The translations under genes and the position numbers were made by a program. This document shows positions 55,271 through 64,000 of a stretch of DNA of 64,000 nucleotides, one piece after another (within the stretch, counting starts at the first letter, position 1; every line of letters begins with the position of its first letter). The stretch is from Chrysemys picta bellii. Lineage: Eukaryota > Chordata > Testudines > Emydidae. The stretch lies in assembly GCF_011386835.1 (NCBI RefSeq), contig NC_088798.1, forward strand, positions 9,052,001-9,116,000. The letters run 5' to 3'. Below the pieces are notes generated by a model. It did no database searches, was not told where the DNA came from, and saw only the letters and a list, made by a program, of their open reading frames with translations.

Positions 55271-56005
55271 CTGTCACTGGAGTTCCTACCCCATGGCACC
55301 CTCTAGCTCTTGGCCGGGACCGATCTCTCACCTCGTCTTCTCATCTGCAGTCTCACCAGTCCAGTTATAACAGATTGAGCCCTCCAGATGAACCCTGGAT
55401 AGTCTGTCCCTTCCAAGGGTGTCAGAAAACACAACAAAATAAACAGATTGCCCCATGGGTATGGTAAAGCTCACATCCTTCAAAGAGGTTTTGAATCAAC
55501 TGTGGCCCCAGCTGTAAGGCCCCACAGCTCTAGAACCCAAGCCTGCAGATCTACCAGGAAGCTGACACCTCCAGTTTATCACCCAGCAGCAGCTGTAACC
55601 AGTTTGCACTCCACTTCCCATGACCCACTGTGGACACAGACCACACAAAGTTCCACCTCAAGGGTTTGACAGACAGCAGCATCATGGCTCCAGATTGACT
55701 CCCTGCTCTGTATAAGTCCCAGGGGCATTCCAGGTAGAGTCCAGGCAACGGTGCAGATCTCCTGTAGCTGCCATGACCTTTCCTGCTCCTTGCTTCTGAA
55801 TTCCTGGCTTTGACCTTGGCTTGATTTGGACTTTGCCTCCTGACTTGGACCCTAAAACCTCACTCAGACTCTGACCATTGGTATCAACCTGGCCTGGAAC
55901 CCGATTACAAACTCCTCAGCTACTCCAGCCTCAGGTTTGTCCCTGCTCTGACCCTTGGCCCTCACTGCCCTTGTTGGGATCCTGACACCAGCCAGGGTCA
56001 CTAGA
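55271..56005 (+). mobile_element. Probable LTR-like repeat
   Basis: It ends with ggccctcactgcccttgttg and ggatcctgaca. Its last part is built from ctttgaccttggcttgattt and tgaccattggtatcaacctg units, which look like the complementary strand of the repeat family at 24096. A gctctgtataagtccc motif near 55708 may be a TATA box. Edges uncertain. Confidence 0.4.
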
Positions 56006-56229
56006 TAACAAGGACAATCCTATCTCAAGTGGGAAAGCGTCAGGCCCTCCCTTCCTCCAGGGTGGGAGCCAGCTCTTGCTCTGGGAGCTGCAGACTGCGG
56101 ATCTGCTCTCCTTCCTGATCTGCCACCAACTGAGCAGGGTTTTCCTCTTTTAAGCTACTCCTTCGAAATCTGACCTTTCTCACTGGTGAAGTAGGGGGAG
56201 GGAGATGTGACCCTTGATGAAGGGGTTGG

Positions 56230-57780
56230 AAACTGGGTTGGGTAAATACATTATGGTGCCAACATCATAACATTGTACAAAAACAAAGGAGACTAGAGTG
56301 ATTGCAACAGCTATAGAGGAACTTCTCTCCTTAGTGTTATTGGCAAGGCATTCACATGAGTCATTCTTAAAAGCCTACAAGTTCTTGCTGAATGTGTATA
56401 TCCAGCAAGTCACTTCAGCTTCCCTGTCAGTAGATCAGCTATCAAGATGATCTTCACACTACAGCAACTTCAAGAAAAGTGTCAAGAACAACAAAAACCT
56501 CTCTACATGGCTATCACAGATGTCACAAAGGCTTTTGACTTGGTCTGCAGAAAGGGCATTTTCCAGGTGCTAGAGAATTAGTTGTCCTCCAATCTTCCTC
56601 AGTCTGATTTGATCCTTCTGTGATAGTATGAAAGCAACAGTCCAGTAGGATGACGATCAATCTGACAGTGGTGTCAATCAGGAATGTGTTTTGGCACCAA
56701 TCCTCTTCAGTATATTCTTTTCTCTGCTGCTTCATCATGCTTTCTCATCTAACACCAAAGGTATATGCCTCCATGCAAGATCAATAGAAAACGTTTCAAC
56801 ACTGCATATCTAAGAGCAAAAAGCAACATCAAAATCTGCTGATAAGAACTTCTTTTCACTGACAACACAGTATTCACTGCACACAGTGAAAAAGAAATCC
56901 AGCAACTTTGCAATAGCTTTGTGCTAGCTTGTGATGAATTTGGATTAATCATCAGTCTAAAGAAGACAATAATTACAGCACAAGGTGTGTTTGTCTGCAC
57001 CAGAAGTTTCAATAGTTAATATCTCGCTAGAAGTAGTGCACAAGTTCCACTCTCTGGGATTGACTATATCAGATAACTTAGCTGTAGATGACAAGCTTAA
57101 TTCTCACATCAGAAAGGCAGCTATTGCATTTGGCCAACTGACCAAACATGTATGAGATAACAGGAACCTGTCACTGAACATCAATATATGGGTCTACCAG
57201 ACTTGCATTCTGAGCATGTTATTGTATGTTGGTGACACCTAGACCACCTACAGCAGGAATGAGAGGAGGCTAGGCACCATCCACACCCACTGTCTTTGCT
57301 GATTTCTAAATATCAAATGGGAAAGCCAAAATTCCTGACTCTTCCAGTATTTGAGAAAGCAAAAATGCCAAGTCTAATCACTATTCTCAAAACAGACATC
57401 TCTGTTGGCTTGGCTATCTGCACTGGACGATGAAGGATGCATTCCAAAGGATCTCTTGTATAAAGAACTTGCAGATGCTTCAAGGCCAGTGGGCTGACTC
57501 AGGTTTAAGAAGATTGAAAAAGGGACGTCCAAACTTTTAACATCAACTCTGCAAGCTGGGAGACACTGCTAGCAATAGGCTGCATTGGAGTGCTATGGTG
57601 GCCAGAGAGATCAAGAGTCTGAAAAGAGGTGGTTGAGAGAGAGGAAAGCGAAAAGAGTAAGAGGAAAGCACAGCAGGCCTCAAGTGCTAGCAATGCACTG
57701 GCTTCATCCTCTGGACCTGTGCCCTATGTCTGCACTACTTGTGGCCAGGACTGTTGCTTGAGAATTGGACTTTTTAGCCA
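56230..57780 (+). pseudogene. Degraded non-LTR (not CR1) reverse transcriptase
   Basis: Across many stops the plus strand gives MIFTLQQLQEKCQEQ and PLYMAITDVTKAFDLV (RT domain motif A, near 56450-56545), then GVNQECVLAPILFSIFF-like text near 56670-56725, then a motif C remnant near 56860 (FTDNTVFTAH) in which a catalytic Asp is altered. The C-terminal part has IPKDLLYKELADASRP-like text and ends with YVCTTCGQDCCLRIGLFSH near 57725, a Cys/His zinc-binding motif typical of a group of vertebrate LINEs. Its order and motifs differ from CR1. It is long dead. Confidence 0.75.
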
Positions 57781-57869
57781 CTGACAATGCTATGGTAACT
57801 GAATTGCTTTGCCACTTACACCATAGCTTTTCGAGATGGACAGATGCTTATTACTGTTACTAACTACAT

Positions 57870-58165
57870 CAGGGGTTGGCAACCTTTCAGACGAGGTGTG
57901 CCAAGTCTTTATTTATTCACTCTAATTTAAGGTCTTGCGTGCCAGTAATACATTTGAACGTTTTTAGAATATCTTTCCATAAATCTATAATATATAACTA
58001 AACTATTGTTGTATGTAAAGTAAATAAGGTTTTTAAAATGTTTACGAAGCTTCATTTAAAATTAAATTAAAATACAGAGCCCCCCAGACTAGTGGCCAGG
58101 ACCCGGGCAGTGAGAGTGCCATTGAAAATCAGCTCGCGCGCCGAAACATAGGTTGCCTATCCCTG
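57870..58165. mobile_element. hAT-like MITE, 296 bp, exact 8-bp target duplication
   Basis: aactacat flanks both sides (57862-57869 and 58166-58173). The ends are caggggttggcaacctttca and, in reverse complement, cagggataggcaacctatgt. The inside is AT-rich, and no transposase is present. Confidence 0.92.
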
Positions 58166-58173
58166 AACTACAT

Positions 58174-60226
58174 TAAAGATTGTGAGGTATTGTACTCAGA
58201 CACTATGGTGACTGATGCCATAAAAGTATCTAAAATAGTTCTGGTATTCACTCATTAAGTAAATACAACTCACAGCAAAAGAATCTATCAAATAGAAGAA
58301 ACTTTAAGCTCCTGGAGGTCAGAGCTTTGTTTCCTGAATTGTATTAAAAATGTCACTATACCTCTACTAATTATAATGCCTATACATATTTGTCACCATT
58401 CTTTAGCTCAAAAAATGAAAAACATTCTAAAAATGAAAGTAAAATAATTAACATTTCAGCTACATTTGCTTAACTTTCTCTGTCTACAGGTTTGATGTCC
58501 CTTTCCTGTTCTGGAAAGACTTCTCATCTCTTCTCCCTAATTCTGTAATATAATATGAACTGCTTTTTGCAAAGTTACATTGCATTTATTATCTAATAAA
58601 ATATTTAATAAATCCTTCATATCTTGTAATCAACAGACCTATAGTAGTTTTAAGGGAGCTGGGAATCTCAGGTTTCAATAAAATGCCTTTATTTAATAAT
58701 ATCAACAACATAATAGGTAAAACAGGCTTCAGTCTCAGTGGGAACCCCTTAACTCTATCTGTCTGTATATCTTTCCTTAGTCTACCTCCTGTTACATACC
58801 TGCTGGGTCCACAATTAATACAACAGGACCATTTTAAAATCAATAAGAATTTTATAATATTTACTTCACAGCAGATAGGAAATTCCAAGAGGATGAATTG
58901 CATTGAGCTATTACCTCTACTAAAGTGGCACCCAAGGTTCAGACATGCTATTGCACCACACATGTTGCATCTTAATGGTTAACTAATGGTGTTGCATTGC
59001 TAGAAGGGAGCAGAATATTTTACCACTATCAATAATCATCTGAAGTATCCTATAATTCATCTATCATCTGCCTTCTATCAAACTGTCAAAATCCATACAT
59101 TAAGTATGAATGCTCCTACCTCTTGCAAGGAATTTAAAAAAATTAAGTTTAAGAATAACTTTAATTCCAATTTCTAAAGAGTGGAATTAAACACTCATCT
59201 AATTATCAACATTTTAACTTCATAGAACTGGGTTCTATTGATCCTTTTCATTCCACAGTAAATTAACACAATATAATGATTTTCTCAGCTTATACCGATT
59301 TGTTTAATAAATTATACTGCCATTTTCTGATTCTAGAATCATAAACTTATAACAATTATCAAATAACAGTTTATATATGCTAAAGACACATACTCTACAT
59401 TTATTAAATATAGTATTTAAGCACTTTCTGAGCCTTCATAGGAATAGTTTTAAAAAAGGAGGATATTCTATATTATTCACTGCATCACTTATTCTTTTTA
59501 TATAATTTTAATCAAGGGATTTAAATAATTCAATTTAATATTTATCTAAAAACTGGCAGCCAGTATTCCACCCAGAGGGACCTAATTCTTCATAAAAAGC
59601 TCATTTTATGAGACACTAGTAGTTTTGGCATTACCAGCACCTCTCACATAAACCATGCTGGAAACCATAGCTTAGCCTGCCAAATGCCTTCTGTACATAT
59701 GGTGTTTAACAGTGCTGTGTGTGTCTGTAAGCTAGTAATAACAGATTTAAGATAAAATTTGGAGTCTTATGCATACATGTAACACAAAATTTTAAAATAT
59801 ATTATGTAATATATATACACACATGAATCGAGTTAAAATTCATCTTTAAACTAACATCCTAAATATAACATTTGTAAAAATAATTTGTCTTTCAATTTGC
59901 AGTACATTCCTCGCACCCATTGATGTTAATGGCACAGCTTCCATTAATTTGAATAGTTCAGGATTAGGCCATTAGAGCCTTTAATAAGACTTACATTTAA
60001 AGAAATTCAGTCAGGTGAAATGGGGTCAAAACTTTTAAGTTATAAAACCTAAGATCAGATAAATAAATATTCCCCTGTAAATTATGCAACCCAAACTTTG
60101 CAATATGTACTTGTGCATGTGAACCTGAAAGTGAAATTGACAAGACATCTTTAAAAATCACACTGCTTTTTAAATTAATCTAAAAGTGTTTCATTCCAAA
60201 TCATTTGAAAGAATAAAAGTCAAATA
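58174..60226. other. AT-rich intron, no gene
   Basis: The 124-codon minus frame at 58589-58963 has no recognisable domain. Near 59915-59975 (acccattgatgttaatggca) lies an ancient repeat trace. Confidence 0.5.
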
Positions 60227-60590
60227 TGTAGGAAGGTTGTGGAATCTTCAGCACTGGAGATTTTTAAGAGGAGATTAGACAAACATCTGTTAGGGATGGT
60301 TCAGATCAGGGATCGGCAAACTTTGGCACGCAGCCCGCCAGGGTAAGCACCCTGGCGAGCCGGGATGGTTTGTTTACCTGCTGTGTCCGCAGGTTCGGCT
60401 GATCGCAGCTCCCACTGGCCACGGTTCGCCATGCCAGACCAATGGAGGCTGCGGGAAGCGGCAGCCAGCAGATCCCTGGTGCCAAAGGTTGCCAATCCCT
60501 GGTTCAGATAATACTTAGCCCTGCCATGAGTGCAGGGGACTGGACTAGATGACCTCTCGAGGTCCCTTCCAGTCTTACAATTCTATGTAC
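60227..60590 (+). mobile_element. CR1 3' end interrupted by a hAT-like MITE
   Basis: The CR1 text ggaatcttcagcactggaga, then cttagccctgccatgagtgc and gaggtcccttccagtcttac, is continuous once the MITE and one copy of its 8-bp duplication are removed. The end acaattctatg is the CR1 terminus. Confidence 0.88.
60307..60501. mobile_element. hAT-like MITE, 195 bp, exact 8-bp target duplication, inside CR1
   Basis: gttcagat occurs at 60299-60306 and 60502-60509. The ends cagggatcggcaaactttgg and, in reverse complement, cagggattggcaacctttgg match closely. A truncated copy of the same family lies at 32196-32382. Confidence 0.95.
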
Positions 60591-60639
60591 TTCCATGCTG
60601 CAACAGAGATTTCAGCAAAATCATGCTCACCTTGGACCT

Positions 60640-60790
60640 GATGCAAAGGTCACTGAAGACAATGAGAAAATTTTCATTGACTTCTGTGGACTTTGAATGA
60701 GGTCTCTTATTTACACTAATAGTCCCATTGACTTCATTGAACAATCCCACTGAAGTCAATGGGACTATTCACATTAGTAAATTAAGTTGT
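60640..60790. repeat. Ancient foldback repeat with ccattgacttca arms
   Basis: The arms ttacactaatagtcccattg (60711 onward) and caatgggactattcacatta (60758-60777) are inverted copies around tgaacaatcccac. It belongs to an old repeat in which cattgaagtcaatggga motifs alternate in both orientations; weaker copies are at 3088, 15992 and 47075. Confidence 0.6.
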
Positions 60791-60918
60791 ATTTGGAACA
60801 AATCTCTTTCTCAAATTTAAGATAGAATTTATTTTTTCTGCAAAGATGCAGAGTAATATTATAAATATTTGTACACTGTCAGTTCAGTAATATATACAGT
60901 AACACTGAGGGAGCTTAC

Positions 60919-61041
60919 CACTTTCAAAACAGGCATCAAATATAAGATGTCCTTTTTTAGGCTGTCCATAGTAACCAGCTGGGAGAACGGCATATTTGCT
61001 TACATTCCCTGCTATGATATCATCACTTCCTAGGTCACTAC
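60919..61041 (-). CDS. AGBL4: AGBL4 (cytosolic carboxypeptidase 6) early coding exon, 123 bp
   Basis: On the minus strand the acceptor is ttattgtaacag and the donor is gtaagctccc. The peptide begins SDLGSDDIIAGNVSKYAVLP and continues through GYYGQPKKGHLIF to DACFES. I recognise it as the N-terminal part of CCP6, where the first variable residues lead into the conserved GNVSKY and GQPKKGHL boxes that open the beta-sandwich domain before the M14D carboxypeptidase domain. The exon is 123 bases with phase 1 on both sides and no stop. An open frame extends upstream into the intron, but the polypyrimidine-poor yet canonical acceptor and conservation stop here. Its 3' partner is the exon at 1975-2099. 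The initiator exon is outside the window to the right. Confidence 0.95.
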
Positions 61042-61560
61042 CTGTTACAATAAAAAAAGAAAATAAATATACATGTATTAAACAGAAAACAAAACTATTT
61101 AAAAAGACTGAGGGATTTTTTTCCCCCAATGCTTTTGTATTTTCATTAATTGTGCATATGCATCCATATACATGCACTTTCTTTTTAAAATATATTCCAC
61201 CAAAATACTTGTTATCTTGATTATGTCATTTATTAAAAGTTTCAAATATTAACAGGCCCCACCAAAGAGTACATGTAAATTCCCCCTTTAATAAAATGGC
61301 CCAAAGAAATCAACTCTCCTTAATAAACCAGAATTTCAAACAATACTGTATACTCTAACCAATGCCACTGCAGAGTGTTGCGGTGAGTGCTGTGGTACAT
61401 CAGTCCCCTCTGATGTTTGGTAGTATATTAGGTTTACTGCACACTTGGGTGCAAGCACTGTAGACACTTCAAGCACTAGGCTCTTGAGGCTCGGGCTTTT
61501 GGTAGGTTCACAAAAACTCTCTCACACTTTAAATAAGCCAGATGATGTATTTACTAGAGC
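61042..61560 (-). other. AGBL4: AGBL4 upstream intron, start
   Basis: Intronic, AT-rich, no feature recognised before the MITE at 61569. Confidence 0.6.
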
Positions 61561-61568
61561 TATTACAT

Positions 61569-61757
61569 CAGGGCCGGCTCCAGGCACCAGCTTGGCAAGC
61601 CCTCCAGAGAGGGGCGGCAGGTCCAGCTATTCGGCGGCAATTCGGTGGACTCCCGCTCGGAACGAAGGACCTTCCGCCGAATTGCCGCCGCAGATCGCAA
61701 TCGCGTCTTTTTTTTTTTTGGCTGCTTGGGGCAGCCAAAACCCTGGAGCCGGCCCTG
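61569..61757. mobile_element. hAT-like MITE, 189 bp, exact 8-bp target duplication
   Basis: tattacat flanks both sides (61561-61568 and 61758-61765). The 16-base ends cagggccggctccagg and cctggagccggccctg are perfect inverted repeats. The interior is CpG-rich, with gcggcaattcggtggactcc pairing in part with ccgccgaattgccgcc. The overlapping 117- and 92-codon frames come from this composition and are not genes. Confidence 0.95.
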
Positions 61758-61765
61758 TATTACAT

Positions 61766-63332
61766 ACAGTGCAAATCCCCAAGGAACAATTTCTTTAAGT
61801 TACAACACAAAACGAGGTAAACACAACCAACAACAGTCCGGTACAAGGATATGAAGGTGGGGCTCCTTAGGCTTAGTGCCAGAGATACTCACTCCAGGCC
61901 ACCCTTCTCTTAAAGGCAATCATACAGTGGCTTGCAGATGTCTTGGCCTGAGTTAAATCTTTTGTCCAGAACCTGTGTCTGGTTCAGGCCTATCCCTACA
62001 CTGACCCTACCCTCCACCAGCCGTTTGCAGAACATTCACAAATATCCATGCTATAATGCAGTGTCTAATTTCCTTATGGTTCCCTCTGACAACAATGCCC
62101 TTTCCAACGTTGTTGTGATTATGGAGACCTTCACTGGGTGGAGGTTGCATTGGTAGCACAATGTCCAGTAAAATGCCTACAGGTTCATTACAATATATGT
62201 GATACAGCGGGCTAAATTTTACTCTCAATTACAATGTTGCCAACTCTAATGATTTTATTGCAAATCTCATGATATTCAACTTTTTCTTAAAGCCCCAGAT
62301 CCTGGATTCATGTGATTAGGTGAGACTCTCATGACCCATGATTTTTAAGGCAATCTCATAATTTTTTTTTAGGCCTGACTCATGATTTTTGAATTCTCAA
62401 AGTTGGCACTATGAGGTTACCTCAGTACAACCCGACTGATTGCAATGGGGATGCTACAAATTTTATTGAGAGCTGATTTTGGCCCAATATATTCTTTGCA
62501 GAAAAATACATGAATGCAACATTAATATCCAAAATGAACATATTTTAGATAATTATTTTTTTCCAAGGGAGCATAACTAAATCATATTGGTGTTAAATTT
62601 ACACATGTAATCCCACACACATTAAATTAGTACATTCACATTTACAACCAGTATGAGTTGAAAAGTATGTAAGATATATCTGAAATCTGCCTATTGGAGG
62701 TAGAGACCTAGGGTACTAGCTCTGGGATCCAGGAAGAGGAGAATGCTGAGGTTCAGACAGCTATGGGTCAAACAGTCCTGGATTGCTGATAAACTGAAGG
62801 TTCTGGATAATAGGGTCGGTAGGTCTAACCTGCAAGTCATTGGAAAGCCAAAGGGAACTGAAGCCCCATGCATGACACCCCTCCTTATTTCGAGAGTTCT
62901 CTGGACCCTTCCTGAGAGACTTTACTTTGGAAACTGAAAGGGCAGATTAAGCTCCGATACTCAGCCTTCCTAATGGTGACAGACTGAAACTCATAATAGT
63001 AAAATTGATGCAATACCAGGACAGAAAATCAATCCTGTGCAAAGCCTGTAAGGGATGCAAAGGGTCCTTTCAGGGCGTTGATATCTCTTTTTACCCTGAT
63101 GTCTGGAACAAGTGGCATTGTTTGCTCAAATTAGAAATATACTTTGCAGTAAAAATATTAAATCTGCCTCCTGATACCTTGCCAGACTGAAAGTATAGGA
63201 TGGCTTCAAGCCTTAGACATATAATGATCCAGATAGACCAGCTTGATCGCCAGTGGATTTTGAAATGTTGGAGAATGCATACCAAGTTTGACACCTTCTG
63301 TTGCACATACAACTGAATATTCTTCAAATATG
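61766..63332. other. Intron, one possible short repeat, no gene
   Basis: Segment 62231-62412 begins aatgttgccaactctaatga and ends ctcaaagttggcactat. The ends are short inverted repeats and the inside repeats ctcatgatttttgaatt-like phrases, so it is probably a MITE. Otherwise nothing recognised. Confidence 0.45.
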
Positions 63333-64000
63333 TGTAACCCCTTTGGGGTTTAGAGAGCATGGCCCCTTTAAATCTTTTTCCTGGGGGGGAAGCAGTGAGA
63401 GAAAAGAGGGAAACTCAAAGGTGTAGCGCTGGAGCTCCGGAGAGAAGGGCTGCAGCAAGCAGGACCTCACAAAGTAAAGCAGCAGAAAACCTGCCTGAAG
63501 CCTGGGAAGGACAGGGCAGCAGATCGGGGACACCCCAGGACAGGAGCCAGGAGCAGCACTGTGCCAGGGAGAAACTGCCCGAGAAGAACTGGCCAAAGCT
63601 GGACCCAGTATCACTGCTGCCCAGAGCTGCATGGGGCTGTGAGTACTGGGCCCGTCGGTCCTGGCAGCAGAAGAGGGCACCGGAGGGATTTGTTGGGAAA
63701 AGTTTACTGGCGCCGAAGACAACCAAAAGTACCCAAGACTCACCACTGGCCCGGAACTTTACTCAGGACTCCTGAACTCTGTGCGCAGACACATTGCTTG
63801 GTGTCTGCCCTTTCAGACTGTGCTACCACTGTGCCTATGGGGCCTTGGTTTGGATGCAACCCTGTTTTACTGCTCCCCCTATATTTCCCCTTGTTGCTTT
63901 TCTCCTCTCATCCCTCTGTAAATAAATATTTCCCTTTCTTATATCCATTGTACTTTTCCGATGGGTGGGTGTGCTCACTCTGGGGGGGTTGAAACAGGTG
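63333..64000 (+). mobile_element. LTR entering the window edge (5' part of an LTR element)
   Basis: It starts TGTAACCCCTTTGGGGTTT, continues with a GC-rich body, and has a polyadenylation signal aataaa at 63920-63925, so it reads on the plus strand. The 3' edge lies past 64000, so whether it is a solo LTR or a full element cannot be told. The 138-143 codon frames inside have no domain. Confidence 0.6.

Larger units (their letters stand above)
2100..60918 (-). other. AGBL4: AGBL4 intron between the two recognised exons (about 58.8 kb)
   Basis: The donor at 60917-60918 and the acceptor ending at 2100 are both canonical GT/AG on the minus strand, and the flanking exons are phase compatible. AGBL4 is known for very long introns in vertebrates. 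I found no other AGBL4-like exon or nested host gene between them. All sizeable open frames in this span are explained by mobile elements or by chance. Confidence 0.85.

Noticed and set aside
61445..61854. 117-codon frame upstream of AGBL4 exon
   Set aside because: Mostly lies inside a non-autonomous MITE with an exact target duplication.

Overview
The window is vertebrate genomic DNA, most likely from a turtle. It has no bacterial-style gene packing. It carries two spliced exons of a deeply conserved animal gene about 59 kb apart, and the space between them is filled with transposable elements typical of sauropsids: CR1 LINEs, MIR-type SINEs, many small hAT-like elements, LTRs and a DIRS retrotransposon. 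The turtle assignment rests on the look of the repeats and is an inference. 

The host gene is AGBL4 (cytosolic carboxypeptidase 6, CCP6) on the minus strand. One early coding exon lies at 60919-61041 and the next at 1975-2099. Both have canonical splice sites, and the junction between them is phase 1 on both sides, so they join cleanly. Everything from 2100 to 60918 is one AGBL4 intron. The first exon lies beyond the right edge and the rest of the gene beyond the left edge.

The most striking resident is a nearly complete DIRS-type tyrosine-recombinase retrotransposon at 9041-15282, on the minus strand and therefore in the same sense as AGBL4. It has about 170-bp inverted terminal repeats, an internal complementary region that copies both unequal ends head to head, a Gag frame with an N-terminal CCHC knuckle and an RS-rich middle, a reverse transcriptase/RNase H frame broken by a single stop, and an open tyrosine recombinase frame. 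A second, diverged DIRS 3' end (29993 to about 30620) and a probable third (19095-20268) show that several DIRS families have landed in this intron.

Other layout: CR1 pieces at 3670-4215 (-), 20269-20990 (-), 22163-23260 (+, inside an LTR), 26386-26505 (+), 37060-37880 (+), 39988-40435 (-), 48705-51371 (+, interrupted) and 60227-60590 (+, interrupted). hAT-like elements with exact 8-bp target duplications lie at 38091, 43013, 44325, 57870, 60307 and 61569. LTRs lie at 17720-18243 (exact 5-bp duplication), 21987-23840 (4-bp duplication) and 33091-34062, with another entering at 63333. Broken Ty3/gypsy pol lies at 30990-32880 and a different LINE reverse transcriptase at 56230-57780. Several foldback MITEs and ancient MIR copies fill in the rest.

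No RNA gene, CRISPR array, riboswitch or bacterial operon is present. Apart from AGBL4, all long reading frames belong to mobile elements. Many listed frame starts are not ATG, so element start codons given here are noted as checked or uncertain.
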